The position numbers and the translations under genes are program-made. A DNA stretch of 64,000 bases from Achromobacter sp. Root83 (GTDB lineage: Bacteria; Pseudomonadota; Gammaproteobacteria; Burkholderiales; Burkholderiaceae_B). Position 1 is the first letter of the stretch. Every line of letters starts with the position of its first letter. The stretch lies in NCBI RefSeq assembly GCF_001428845.1, contig NZ_LMIU01000001.1, positions 372,984 through 436,983 of the forward strand, in the 5' to 3' direction. Of this stretch, positions 32,368 to 40,187 are shown piece by piece. The notes under the pieces are model-generated. The model searched no databases, had not been told where the DNA came from, and saw only the letters and a program-made list of their open reading frames with translations.

Positions 32368-34113
32368 ATGAGCAATTCCGACAAGCGCAAGAAGCCCGAA
32401 GACCTGCGCAGCCACCGCTGGTACGGCGTCAAGGACCTGCGGTCCTTCGGTCATCGTTCGCGCACGGCGCAGATGGGCTATCACCGGTCGGACTACGCCG
32501 GCAAACCAGTCATCGCCATCATCAATACCTGGAGCGACATCAACCCCTGTCACAGCCATTTCAAGCAGCGGGTCGAAGAGGTCAAGCGCGGTATCTGGCA
32601 GGCGGGCGGCTTTCCGGTGGAAATGCCCGCCATGAGCCTGTCCGAACCGTTCCAGAAGCCCACGACCATGCTCTACCGCAACCTCCTCGCGATGGAAACG
32701 GAAGAACTGCTGCGTTCCTATCCCGCCGACGGCTGCGTGCTCATGGGCGGTTGCGACAAGACGACTCCGGCGCTCATCATGGGCGCCGTGTCGATGGACC
32801 TGCCCACGATCTTCGTGCCCGCCGGCCCCATGCTGCGCGGCAACTGGAACGGCAACACGCTGGGCTCCGGCTCCGACACATGGAAGTACTGGGCGGAGCT
32901 GCGGGCCGGCAATATCACCGAGGAAGACTGGCAGGGCGTGGAGGACGGCATTGCCCGGTCTCCGGGGCACTGCATGACGATGGGCACGGCGTCCACCATG
33001 ACGGGCGCGGTCGAGGCCCTGGGCCTGTGCTTGTCGGGGGCGTCGTCCATCCCCGCGCCGGACTCGCGCCATGCCCAGATGGCCAGCCTGACGGGCAAGC
33101 GCATCGTGGAAATGGTCTGGGAGGATCTGAAGCCGTCCGACCTGCTTACCGCCGCCTCCTACGACAACGCCGTGCGCACGGTGCTTGCCCTGTCGGGGTC
33201 GACGAACTCGGTGGTGCATCTGATCGCCATGGCGCGGCGCAGCGGCTTCGCGCTGGACCTGGACCGCTTCGATCACCTGGCGCGCACCACGCCGGTGCTG
33301 GCCAATCTGCGCCCGGCGGGCAAGTACCTGATGGAAGATTTCTATTACGCCGGGGGCCTGCGCGCAATGCTGGTGCAGTTGGGCAGCCTGCTGGACACCG
33401 GGCAGCGCACGGTGGACGGGCGCACGCTGGGCGAGAACATCGCCGGCGCGCGCATCTTCAACGAGGACGTGATCCGGCCGCGCGCGCAGGCGCTGATCGA
33501 ATGCGACGGGCTGGCGGTCCTGCGCGGCAACCTGGCGCCGGACGGCGCGGTGATCAAGCCGCCCGCCATGGAAGCACGACTGCAGGTTCACACAGGACGC
33601 GCCGTGGTCTTCAAGGACTACAACGACATGGCGGCGCGCATCGACGACCCGGACCTGGATGTGGATGCCGACAGCGTCATCGTCCTGCAGAACGCCGGGC
33701 CGCAAGGCGCGCCCGGCATGCCGGAGTGGGGCCAGTTGCCCATTCCGCAGAAGCTGCTGAAGGAAGGCGTGCGCGACATGGTGCGGATATCGGATGCGCG
33801 CATGAGCGGCACCAGCTATGGCGCATGCGTGCTGCACGTCGCGCCGGAGGCCTACGTGGGCGGTCCGCTGGCGCTGGTTAAGGACGGCGACCGAATCACG
33901 CTCGACGTCCCCGCGCGCCGTCTCGAACTGCTGATCTCGGACGCCGAGCTGGCCGAACGCCGCGCCGCCTGGCAGACACCGCCGCCGCGTTTCGAGCGCG
34001 GGTATGGCGTGCTGTACCTGAAGCACATCGGCCAGGCGGACACGGGCTGTGATTTCGATTTTCTTCAGAGCGAGACGCGCGCCACGGCCGCGGGCGAGCC
34101 TGAAATCCACTGA
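32368..34113 (+). CDS. IlvD/Edd-family sugar-acid dehydratase
   Basis: A 581-residue [2Fe-2S] dehydratase resembling L-arabinonate/D-xylonate dehydratases more than IlvD of valine synthesis. Cluster cysteines are visible in NPCHSHF (Cys61), GGCDKTTP and PGHCMTMG; the base Ser lies in RMSGTSYG. It removes water from an aldonate to give a 2-keto-3-deoxy acid. ATG 32368 is preferred to ATG 32359, because the AGAGG at 32354-32358 would touch the earlier codon. Neighbouring GarL-like aldolase and DHDPS-family enzymes would use such a product. The precise substrate (aldonate or aldarate) cannot be fixed from the sequence. Confidence 0.9.
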   Translation: MSNSDKRKKPEDLRSHRWYGVKDLRSFGHRSRTAQMGYHRSDYAGKPVIAIINTWSDINPCHSHFKQRVEEVKRGIWQAGGFPVEMPAMSLSEPFQKPTTMLYRNLLAMETEELLRSYPADGCVLMGGCDKTTPALIMGAVSMDLPTIFVPAGPMLRGNWNGNTLGSGSDTWKYWAELRAGNITEEDWQGVEDGIARSPGHCMTMGTASTMTGAVEALGLCLSGASSIPAPDSRHAQMASLTGKRIVEMVWEDLKPSDLLTAASYDNAVRTVLALSGSTNSVVHLIAMARRSGFALDLDRFDHLARTTPVLANLRPAGKYLMEDFYYAGGLRAMLVQLGSLLDTGQRTVDGRTLGENIAGARIFNEDVIRPRAQALIECDGLAVLRGNLAPDGAVIKPPAMEARLQVHTGRAVVFKDYNDMAARIDDPDLDVDADSVIVLQNAGPQGAPGMPEWGQLPIPQKLLKEGVRDMVRISDARMSGTSYGACVLHVAPEAYVGGPLALVKDGDRITLDVPARRLELLISDAELAERRAAWQTPPPRFERGYGVLYLKHIGQADTGCDFDFLQSETRATAAGEPEIH

Positions 34114-34160
34114 CCCGGATACCGGGCGCCATACTTAAAAAAACCAACGAGGAGACAACC

Positions 34161-35162
34161 ATGCAACACGATAAGCAATCTGCGCGCAGACGCCTGACCG
34201 TCCTGGCCGCGGCGGCAATAGGGGCGATGGCGATGTTGCCGGGCAGCCTGATGGCGCAGACCGGAACGTGGCCCGCCAAGCAATTGAAGCTGGTCGTGCC
34301 GTTCCCCGCGGGCGGCAGCACCGATTCCGTGGGCCGCCTGCTGGCCGCGGAGCTGTCCAAGGAACTGGGCCAGACCGTCGTCGTCGAGAACAAGGGCGGC
34401 GCCAACGGCAACATCGGCTCGGACGCCGTGGCCAAGGCCGAGCCTGACGGCTACACGCTGCTGCTGTCGGGCGTCGGGTCCAACGCGGTCAGCTACGCGG
34501 TCTACCAGAACATGCCGTACCGCAACAGCGACTTCTCCCATATCTCGCTGCTGGCCACCGGGCCCAACGTGCTGGTGGCCAACACGGAGTTTCCCGGCAA
34601 GACGTTCGCGGACTTCATCAAGCTCGCGCGCGAGAATCCCGGCAAATACACGCACGCCAGTTCCGGCAGCGGCTCGTCGGGCCACCTCGCCATGGAGATG
34701 CTGAAGCAGGACGCCAAGATCGATCTGGTCCACGTGCCCTACAAAGGTGGCGCGGCGGCCATCACGGACCTGATCGGAGGACGCGTTGCGGTGCTGTTCC
34801 TCAACCAGGACGCGCTGCTGCCGCAGGTCGCCTCCGGCAAGGTGCGCGCGCTGGCGGTGGCCAGCGCCAAGCGCAATCCGGCCTATCCCGACACGCCGAC
34901 GGTGGCCGAGTCGGGCTATCCGGGCTTCTCCGCGGAGTCGTGGTTCGGCCTGTCCGCGCCCGCGAAGACGCCGCCCGCCGTGATCCAGCGCCTGAACCAG
35001 GCGACGGTGAAGGCGTTGTCCTCGCCCGACGTCCGGCAGAAGCTGGAAAGCGTGGGCTTCGTGGTGGTGGGCGACGATCCCAAGTCGTTCTCGGCGTTCG
35101 TCGATGCCGAGATCGCCAAGTGGAGCAAGGCGGCCAAGGCCTCCGGCGCCAAGCTGGACTGA
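34161..35162 (+). CDS. Bug/TctC-family periplasmic receptor
   Basis: A 333-residue receptor with a signal peptide preceded by a charged, twin-arginine-like start (MQHDKQSARRRLTVLAAAAIG), cleaving after SLMA near residue 33. Bug motifs are LVVPFPAGGSTDSVGR, VENKGGANGNIGSDA and AEPDGYT. It is embedded between the dehydratase and the aldolase, so it is the best candidate for the sugar-acid uptake receptor. RBS GAGGAG precedes ATG 34161. Confidence 0.92.
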   Translation: MQHDKQSARRRLTVLAAAAIGAMAMLPGSLMAQTGTWPAKQLKLVVPFPAGGSTDSVGRLLAAELSKELGQTVVVENKGGANGNIGSDAVAKAEPDGYTLLLSGVGSNAVSYAVYQNMPYRNSDFSHISLLATGPNVLVANTEFPGKTFADFIKLARENPGKYTHASSGSGSSGHLAMEMLKQDAKIDLVHVPYKGGAAAITDLIGGRVAVLFLNQDALLPQVASGKVRALAVASAKRNPAYPDTPTVAESGYPGFSAESWFGLSAPAKTPPAVIQRLNQATVKALSSPDVRQKLESVGFVVVGDDPKSFSAFVDAEIAKWSKAAKASGAKLD

Positions 35163-35244
35163 ACCTGGCGTCCGGCGCCCCGGCGGGTGCCGGACATCCG
35201 CATCGACGCGCACTGTTTTTGTTTTTCCTTACTAGAAGGCGGCA

Positions 35245-36012
35245 ATGAACTCACCTCTACCCAACCGTTTCCGGCAACGCATCCTGGCCCGCGAACGGCT
35301 CATCGGATTCTGGATGTGCATGTCCAGCCACATCACCGCCGAGCTCGTCGGGCTGGCGGACTTCGATTGGCTGCTTCTGGACGGCGAGCACTCGCCCAAC
35401 GAGGTGCCGATGTTCCTGCAGCAGCTCCAGGCCCTGCAGGGCAGCGCCAGCGCCGCGGTGGGCCGTCCATCGTGGAACGATCCGGTCCAGATCAAGCGCC
35501 TGCTGGACATAGGCTTCTACAACCTGCTGATCCCCTTCATCGAATCCGAGGCGGATGCGCGCCTGGCGGTGGCCGCCACGCGCTACCCGCCGCAGGGTAT
35601 CCGGGGCGTGGCCGGCGCGCAGCGCAGCAACCGCTACGGCACGGTGCCGGATTACCTGCAGACGATCAACGACAACATCTGCGTGCTGCTGCAGATCGAA
35701 AGCCGCCCGGGGATCGAGGCGGTGGACGAGATTGCCTCGGTCGAAGGCGTGGACGGGGTGTTCATCGGACCGTCCGACCTGGCCGCGGCCCTGGGCCACA
35801 TCGGCAATCCGGGCCATCCCGAGGTCCAGGAAACCATCCGCCACCTGCATCAGCGCGTGTCGGCCCAAGGCAAGGCCGTGGGCATCCTCGCGCCCGTGCA
35901 TGCGGACGCGCGCCGCTACCTGGATATGGGCATGCACTTCGTGGCGGTGGGCACCGACCTGGGCGTGTTCAAGCAGGCCACCTTCGCGTTGCGCGAGGCC
36001 TTTCCCACCTGA
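35245..36012 (+). CDS. garL: 2-keto-3-deoxy-aldarate aldolase, GarL-like (HpcH/HpaI family)
   Basis: A 255-residue class II pyruvate aldolase very close in sequence pattern to E. coli GarL (256 residues): WLLLDGEHSPNE (His), LKGSAS-like QGSASAAVGRPSWNDP, IKRLLDIGFYNLLIPF, RYPPQGIRGV, VLLQIES (metal Glu), [17 protein letters not shown] (metal Asp) and GILAPVHADARRYL. GarL cleaves 5-keto-4-deoxy-glucarate or 2-keto-3-deoxyglucarate to pyruvate and tartronate semialdehyde. It ends the rightward arm. The 2-hydroxyacid dehydrogenase at 25965 could reduce the aldehyde product. The exact substrate remains open because a sugar-acid dehydratase of IlvD type, not GarD or GudD, is encoded here. Confidence 0.82.
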   Translation: MNSPLPNRFRQRILARERLIGFWMCMSSHITAELVGLADFDWLLLDGEHSPNEVPMFLQQLQALQGSASAAVGRPSWNDPVQIKRLLDIGFYNLLIPFIESEADARLAVAATRYPPQGIRGVAGAQRSNRYGTVPDYLQTINDNICVLLQIESRPGIEAVDEIASVEGVDGVFIGPSDLAAALGHIGNPGHPEVQETIRHLHQRVSAQGKAVGILAPVHADARRYLDMGMHFVAVGTDLGVFKQATFALREAFPT

Positions 36013-36024
36013 AGCGGCAAGCGT

Positions 36025-36058
36025 GCAATGGCGCCCGGCAAACGCCGGGCACCATTGC
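36025..36058. terminator. Hairpin between convergent garL-like gene and lysA
   Basis: Arms 36025-36039 and 36044-36058 (GCAATGG-C-GCCCGGC with GCCGGGC-A-CCATTGC) pair over 14 of 15 positions around an AAAC loop. It sits exactly between the aldolase stop and the lysA stop. There is no T-run on either strand, so it is a bidirectional terminator-like or mRNA-end structure. Confidence 0.6.
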
Positions 36059-37291
36059 CTAGCCTTCCAGCGCGAGCAGGTCGCCGACGGTCTGGCGGCG
36101 GCGGATCAGGCGGGCTTCGCCCTTGTCCAGCAGGACTTCCGGGGCCAGCGGGCGGGTGTTGTAGTTGGATGACATCGACGAGCCGTAAGCGCCTGCATTG
36201 TGAAAGACCATGAAGTCGCCGATGCGCGGCTGCGGCAGCAACTGATCGGACATGACGCCGCCTTCGTTCTGGGTGAACACGTCGCCGGACTCGCACAGCG
36301 GGCCGGCCACGGCGATGCGTGTTTCGGGCGCGTCCGGCGCCGCTGACCCGTCCGGCGCGTGCACCGAGATGCGGTGAAAGCTGCCGTACATGGCCGGGCG
36401 CATCAGGTCATTGAAGCCCGCGTCGACCAGCGCGAAGTCACGCTCGGGGCGCCGGTTGATCGAATGCACTTCCGCGACCAGCACGCCGGACTCGGCGACC
36501 AGGAAGCGGCCCGGTTCGATTTCCAGGCGGACATCGTGGCCCAGATACTGTGCGATGCGCTTGCGTGCCGCATCCCACTGTTCGAAGTAGTGATCGCAGT
36601 CGATGCGCGGTTCGCCTTCACGGTAGGGAATCGACAGCCCGCCGCCCGCCGAGATGGCCTCGATGTCGTGGTCCAGCGATTTCACCACGCTGACCATGGC
36701 GTCGCACACGCTGGACAGATGGCCGTAGTCGACGCCGGAGCCGATGTGCATGTGTACGCCGACCAGCTTGAGCCCATGGCGGCGCACGATGGACACCGCC
36801 TCGGCCACATCGTCGATCCATATTCCGTGCTTGCTTTGCGGGCCGCCCGTATTGGTCTTGTTGCTGTGGCCATGGCCAAAACCCGGGTTGATGCGCAGCC
36901 ACACCCGATGGCCTGGGGAGGTCTGGCCGATACGCGACAGCATGTCCAGCGAACCTGCATTTACGGTGATGTGGTGCTTGAGCACGGTGGCAAGCGTGGC
37001 GTGGTCGATCAGGTCCGCGGTGAAGACGATGCCTTCGGGCTCGCTGCGCGGCTCGAAGCCGGCGGCCAGGCTGCGTTCGATCTCTCCCAATGACACCGCG
37101 TCGACGACCGCGCCTTCCGAGCGCATCAGGCGCAGGATGTGCACGTTGGAGCAGGCCTTCTGAGCGTAGCGGATGGTGTCGAAGCGGCGCAGTTGCGCGA
37201 TGCGTTCGCGGATGGTGGCGGCGTCGTACACCCATAGCGGCGTGCCGTGCTCGACGGCGAGTTGGGTGAGTTGGCGCGGATCGAATGCCAT
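36059..37291 (-). CDS. lysA: Diaminopimelate decarboxylase
   Basis: A 410-residue fold-type III PLP enzyme converting meso-diaminopimelate to L-lysine. The PLP lysine is Lys45 in YAQKACSN. Other marks are INPGFGHGH, HMHIGSG, SAGGGLSIPY, EPGRFLVAESG, GPLCESGDVF and FHNAGAYG. ATG 37291 (MAFDPRQLTQL) matches the family; a longer frame to 37420 would run through the divergent promoter. lysR is divergent 111 bp away, as in E. coli, so LysR-activated expression is expected. Confidence 0.95.
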   Translation of the reverse strand: MAFDPRQLTQLAVEHGTPLWVYDAATIRERIAQLRRFDTIRYAQKACSNVHILRLMRSEGAVVDAVSLGEIERSLAAGFEPRSEPEGIVFTADLIDHATLATVLKHHITVNAGSLDMLSRIGQTSPGHRVWLRINPGFGHGHSNKTNTGGPQSKHGIWIDDVAEAVSIVRRHGLKLVGVHMHIGSGVDYGHLSSVCDAMVSVVKSLDHDIEAISAGGGLSIPYREGEPRIDCDHYFEQWDAARKRIAQYLGHDVRLEIEPGRFLVAESGVLVAEVHSINRRPERDFALVDAGFNDLMRPAMYGSFHRISVHAPDGSAAPDAPETRIAVAGPLCESGDVFTQNEGGVMSDQLLPQPRIGDFMVFHNAGAYGSSMSSNYNTRPLAPEVLLDKGEARLIRRRQTVGDLLALEG

Positions 37292-37402
37292 GGCGTGCTG
37301 GACCTTGTTGAATGAAGCGAAGGCGGGATGATGCCTGGGATGGGCTATCCAGTAAAATGCTTTGATGTTGAAGATCGATTCATTTCTGATATGGAATGCG
37401 CC

Positions 37403-38317
37403 ATGCTGACGCATCGGCATATCGAGGTGTTCCGCGCGGTGATGATCGCCGGCAGCGTGACGAAGGCGGCCGACCTGCTCAGCACCTCCCAGCCGACGGT
37501 CAGCCGCGAGCTTGCGCGCATGGAGCAGTCCATCGGTTTCGCGCTGTTCGAACGGATAGCAGGGCGCCTGCGGCCCACCGTGCCGGCGCTGGCGCTGTTT
37601 GAAGAGGTGCGGCAGTCTTATGCCGGGCTGGAACGCGTGGCGTCGGCCGCGGCGCGTCTGCGGGCGTTCCGGGGCGGGCAGCTATCGGTGATCGCGCTGC
37701 CGGCGTTCTCCCATTCCATCCTGCCCGATGCCTTCCAGCGGTTTCACGGCCGGCATGCCGGGGTGAGTCTGTCGGTGGAAACGCAGGAATCGCCTTTGCT
37801 CGAGGAATGGCTGACCGCGCAGCGCTACGACCTGGGCCTGACCGAACACGACTCGGTGCCGGCCGGCACGCGGGTCGAATTGTTGCTGCAGGTGGACGAG
37901 GTATGCGTGTTGCCGGATGGCCATCCGTTGCTGGCGCGGCCGGCGATCGGCCTCGCTGACTTCGACGGACAGGCGTTCATCAGTCTTTCGTCCAGCGATC
38001 CCTACCGGATCCAGATCGATGAGGCATTTGGCGAAGCCGGGGTGCTGCGGCGGTCCATCGTTGAAACGCCCACCGCGGTGTCCGTCTGCACCTTCGTGCG
38101 GCAGGGGTTGGGCGTGGCGATCGTCAATCCGCTGACCGCGCTGGACTTTGCCGGCCGTGGATTGCATATTCGCCCCTTGACGCGCTCGTTCCCGTTTCGG
38201 GTCAATGTCGTGTTTCCCGAACATCGGCCCGGCAACCCGTTGGTGGACGCATTCATGGCGTCGCTGCGCGAGGCCGCAAGCGCCATCAAGGAAGGGCTCG
38301 CCGCCCGGCAGGGTTAG
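37403..38317 (+). CDS. lysR: LysR, transcriptional activator of lysA
   Basis: A 304-residue LysR protein with strong resemblance to E. coli LysR itself: THRHIEVFRAVMIAGSVTKAA, TSQPTVSRELARME, LFERIAGRLRPTV, QESPLLEEWLTAQRYDLGLTE, LLLQVDEVCVLPDGHPL, VETPTAVSVCTFVRQG and VVNPLTALD-like IVNPLTALD. The divergent lysA partner confirms the call. The start is either ATG 37403 or ATG 37391 (four residues earlier); 37403 aligns better with the family, and both lie in frame with an open upstream stretch. It binds diaminopimelate to activate lysA in E. coli. Confidence 0.93.
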   Translation: MLTHRHIEVFRAVMIAGSVTKAADLLSTSQPTVSRELARMEQSIGFALFERIAGRLRPTVPALALFEEVRQSYAGLERVASAAARLRAFRGGQLSVIALPAFSHSILPDAFQRFHGRHAGVSLSVETQESPLLEEWLTAQRYDLGLTEHDSVPAGTRVELLLQVDEVCVLPDGHPLLARPAIGLADFDGQAFISLSSSDPYRIQIDEAFGEAGVLRRSIVETPTAVSVCTFVRQGLGVAIVNPLTALDFAGRGLHIRPLTRSFPFRVNVVFPEHRPGNPLVDAFMASLREAASAIKEGLAARQG

Positions 38318-38327
38318 TGCGCGACGC

Positions 38328-38385
38328 CGCAGTCACGCCACCGCAGTCACGCCATCGCAGTTCACGCCACCGCAGTTCACGCCAA
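38328..38385. repeat. Four tandem 14/15-bp repeats after lysR
   Basis: Units CGCAGTCACGCCAC (38328-38341), CGCAGTCACGCCAT (38342-38355), CGCAGTTCACGCCAC (38356-38370) and CGCAGTTCACGCCAA (38371-38385). The last two have one extra T. The array starts 11 bp after the lysR stop and ends before the rpsT terminator. It is non-coding. Confidence 0.88.
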
Positions 38386-38414
38386 ATTAATCCGCACCGT
38401 AACCCGAGCAGGCA

Positions 38415-38442
38415 ACAAAAAAGGATGCCCGGGGGCATCCTT
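38415..38442 (-). terminator. Rho-independent terminator of rpsT
   Basis: Read on the minus strand: AAGGATGCCC (38442-38433), short loop, GGGCATCCTT (38430-38421), then TTTT (38420-38417). The A-run in the + strand at 38417-38422 gives the U-tract. It lies 52 bp after the rpsT stop and also faces the end of lysR. Confidence 0.9.
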
Positions 38443-38493
38443 CTTCATTTGCCGTATTCGTGACGCCCCAAAAAGCAGGGGCGGCAGAATGGC

Positions 38494-38757
38494 TTAGGCC
38501 AGCGCCTTGATGGCGGCAGCCAGGCGGCTCTTGTGACGAGCGGCCTTGTTCTTGTGGATGATGTTCTTGTCAGCCACGCGATCGATCACGCTGGAGGCCT
38601 TCTGGAACACGTCGCCAGCCGCAGCCTTGTCGCCAGCGGCGATGGATTGGCGAACGCGCTTGATGGCGGTGCGCAGCATCGAGCGCAGGCTGGAATTGTG
38701 CTTGTTGCGCTCAACGGATTGGCGAGCGCGCTTGCGGGCTTGGGCGGTATTGGCCAT
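38494..38757 (-). CDS. rpsT: 30S ribosomal protein S20
   Basis: An 87-residue basic helical protein: [37 protein letters not shown] and [22 protein letters not shown] are textbook S20. It binds 16S rRNA in the small subunit. The start at 38757 is fixed by the family N-terminus; a longer in-frame reading to 38793 would include the leader. It is transcribed from a clear promoter at 38792-38819 and ends in a strong terminator, so it is monocistronic. Confidence 0.98.
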   Translation of the reverse strand: MANTAQARKRARQSVERNKHNSSLRSMLRTAIKRVRQSIAAGDKAAAGDVFQKASSVIDRVADKNIIHKNKAARHKSRLAAAIKALA

Positions 38758-38791
38758 GTTGCTATATAAGTTGAATTCGGCAAAGTCGAAC

Positions 38792-38819
38792 ATTGTAGCA
38801 AGTCCCTAAGGGATTGCAA
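38792..38819 (-). promoter_or_regulatory. Sigma-70 promoter of rpsT
   Basis: On the minus strand: -35 TTGCAA (38819-38814), 16-bp spacer, -10 TACAAT (38797-38792), about 35 bp before the rpsT ATG. The spacer includes the near-palindrome TCCCTTAGGGA. Confidence 0.7.
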
Positions 38820-39031
38820 GCTTTTAATGTCGCTTCAACCGATGGAGCGCCCGTCAACCGGGCGGGGGGCGCTGATGGGATGAATCCCAGGGTTGGAGAA
38901 CCCTTGCGGGTGGTCCTCATGGGTTGGTCATGAAAGCCCTGAGGAAAACCCGCGGCGCCTACTGGATAAAAACACCGTAATGAGTATACAACGGAAGCGC
39001 CCCCGGGATACAGCCGATATCGCCTTCGTTG

Positions 39032-39994
39032 TCAGGTGGCGACGCTGATCGACACGAACCAGGGGGTGAAACGGCGCACGTGGATGGGCATCTGCTCTTG
39101 CAGGCTGTCCAGCGCCGCGTCGGTGTCGTCGAGCGGAAAGTGGCCCGATACCGGCAAACCGCCCGCGGCCATCGACACGCGCAGCGAACCGCTGCGGTAG
39201 GGGCGCAAAGCGGCGATCACTTCGGCCAGCGGACGGCCCCGGGCGTCGACCCAGCCGGATTCCCATGCGGCTTCGGCCATCAGTTCGGCACGCGGCGTAT
39301 CCATGCGGGCGTTGTCGAAACGCGCGCCGGTCCCGGCGCGGATGGTGCCGTGTGCGCCTGACATGGTTTCCACTTCGACTTCGTGTTCGTGCACCGCTAC
39401 CACGGTACGCTGGGCCTGCTGGCGCACCATGTAGCGCGTGCCCAGGGCGCGGACCGTGCCTTGCGCGGTCTGGACGAGGAACGGGCGGCGCGCGTCGGGT
39501 GCGACCGACACCGTGACGGCGCCGTCCAGCAGCCGCACCTGGCGATACGCCGGGGTGAAGTCCAGGTTGACGCGGCTGCGCGCGTCCAGCAGCAGTTGGC
39601 TGCCGTCGGACAGGAGGTAGCGGCGGCGTTCGCCCGTGGCCGTGGCGGCGTCGGCGGCCACGTTGTTCAGCGGGTAGAAGGCGTTGCCGACATAAGCCGC
39701 AAAGGCGCTGGTTCCGACGAGCGCAAGCGAGCCGGCCAGGAAACGGCGGCGAGGCGGCACGATGGCCGGCGGAGGAGGGATCAGCGGCTGGGCGGCTTCC
39801 CCGGTGGCATACCCCGCGGGGTAGGCGTCACCGAGCCGGCCGAACGTCGACCCTGCCAGTGTGCCCGTCAGTTGTTGCCAGGCATTTTCATGGACAGGGT
39901 CGGCAGCTCGCCACGCCAGGAAGTCGTTGTAGTCCTGCGCGGTTGCCTTGCCGGAGCGCAGCAACAGCAGCCAATTGATCACCTGGTCCGCCAT
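39032..39994 (-). CDS. FecR-family anti-sigma/sigma-regulator protein
   Basis: A 320-residue protein with a DUF4880-type N-terminus (WLLLLRSGKATAQDYNDFLAWRAADPVHENAWQQL), a membrane segment after RRRFLAGSLALVG (about 105-123), the FecR domain (LLSDGSQLLLDARSRVNLDF, RPFLVQTAQGTVRALGTRY, VVAVHEHEVEV) and a C-terminal STN-like/DUF4974 part. FecR proteins relay a TonB-receptor signal to an ECF sigma factor. Here no fecI-type sigma gene or TonB receptor is adjacent: the upstream neighbour is murJ and the downstream one rpsT. ATG 39994 follows AAGGA; upstream in-frame codons to 40063 are rejected. It is an orphan. Confidence 0.87.
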   Translation of the reverse strand: MADQVINWLLLLRSGKATAQDYNDFLAWRAADPVHENAWQQLTGTLAGSTFGRLGDAYPAGYATGEAAQPLIPPPPAIVPPRRRFLAGSLALVGTSAFAAYVGNAFYPLNNVAADAATATGERRRYLLSDGSQLLLDARSRVNLDFTPAYRQVRLLDGAVTVSVAPDARRPFLVQTAQGTVRALGTRYMVRQQAQRTVVAVHEHEVEVETMSGAHGTIRAGTGARFDNARMDTPRAELMAEAAWESGWVDARGRPLAEVIAALRPYRSGSLRVSMAAGGLPVSGHFPLDDTDAALDSLQEQMPIHVRRFTPWFVSISVAT

Positions 39995-40133
39995 GGGTTG
40001 TCCTTGGGCGTACTTCACTTCATGTTCCCGCGAGTGTGTGTGCGGGGGTCCTTTCGATGGCAATTTTTAAATCATAAAGGTTTTTTACTAAAGATTACGG
40101 CCAACTTATCAGTTCTTGACGAATTTAATGCAT

Positions 40134-40158
40134 AAAGCCGGCGCAAAGGCCGGCTTTT
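40134..40158. terminator. Hairpin between murJ and fecR-like gene
   Basis: AAAGCCGGC (40134-40142) pairs with GCCGGCTTT (40149-40157) around a 6-base loop. It lies 30 bp after the murJ stop and 140 bp before the FecR start. A T-run is present only on the + strand side (TTTT at 40155-40158), but position favours murJ termination. Confidence 0.55.
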
Positions 40159-40187
40159 GGACGGTAATGTAGCCTGAAAAGCTGAAA

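Noticed and set aside
32320..34110. A 596-codon minus-strand open frame over the dehydratase gene
   Set aside because: The opposite strand carries a complete IlvD/Edd protein with its cluster cysteines, so this is a shadow.
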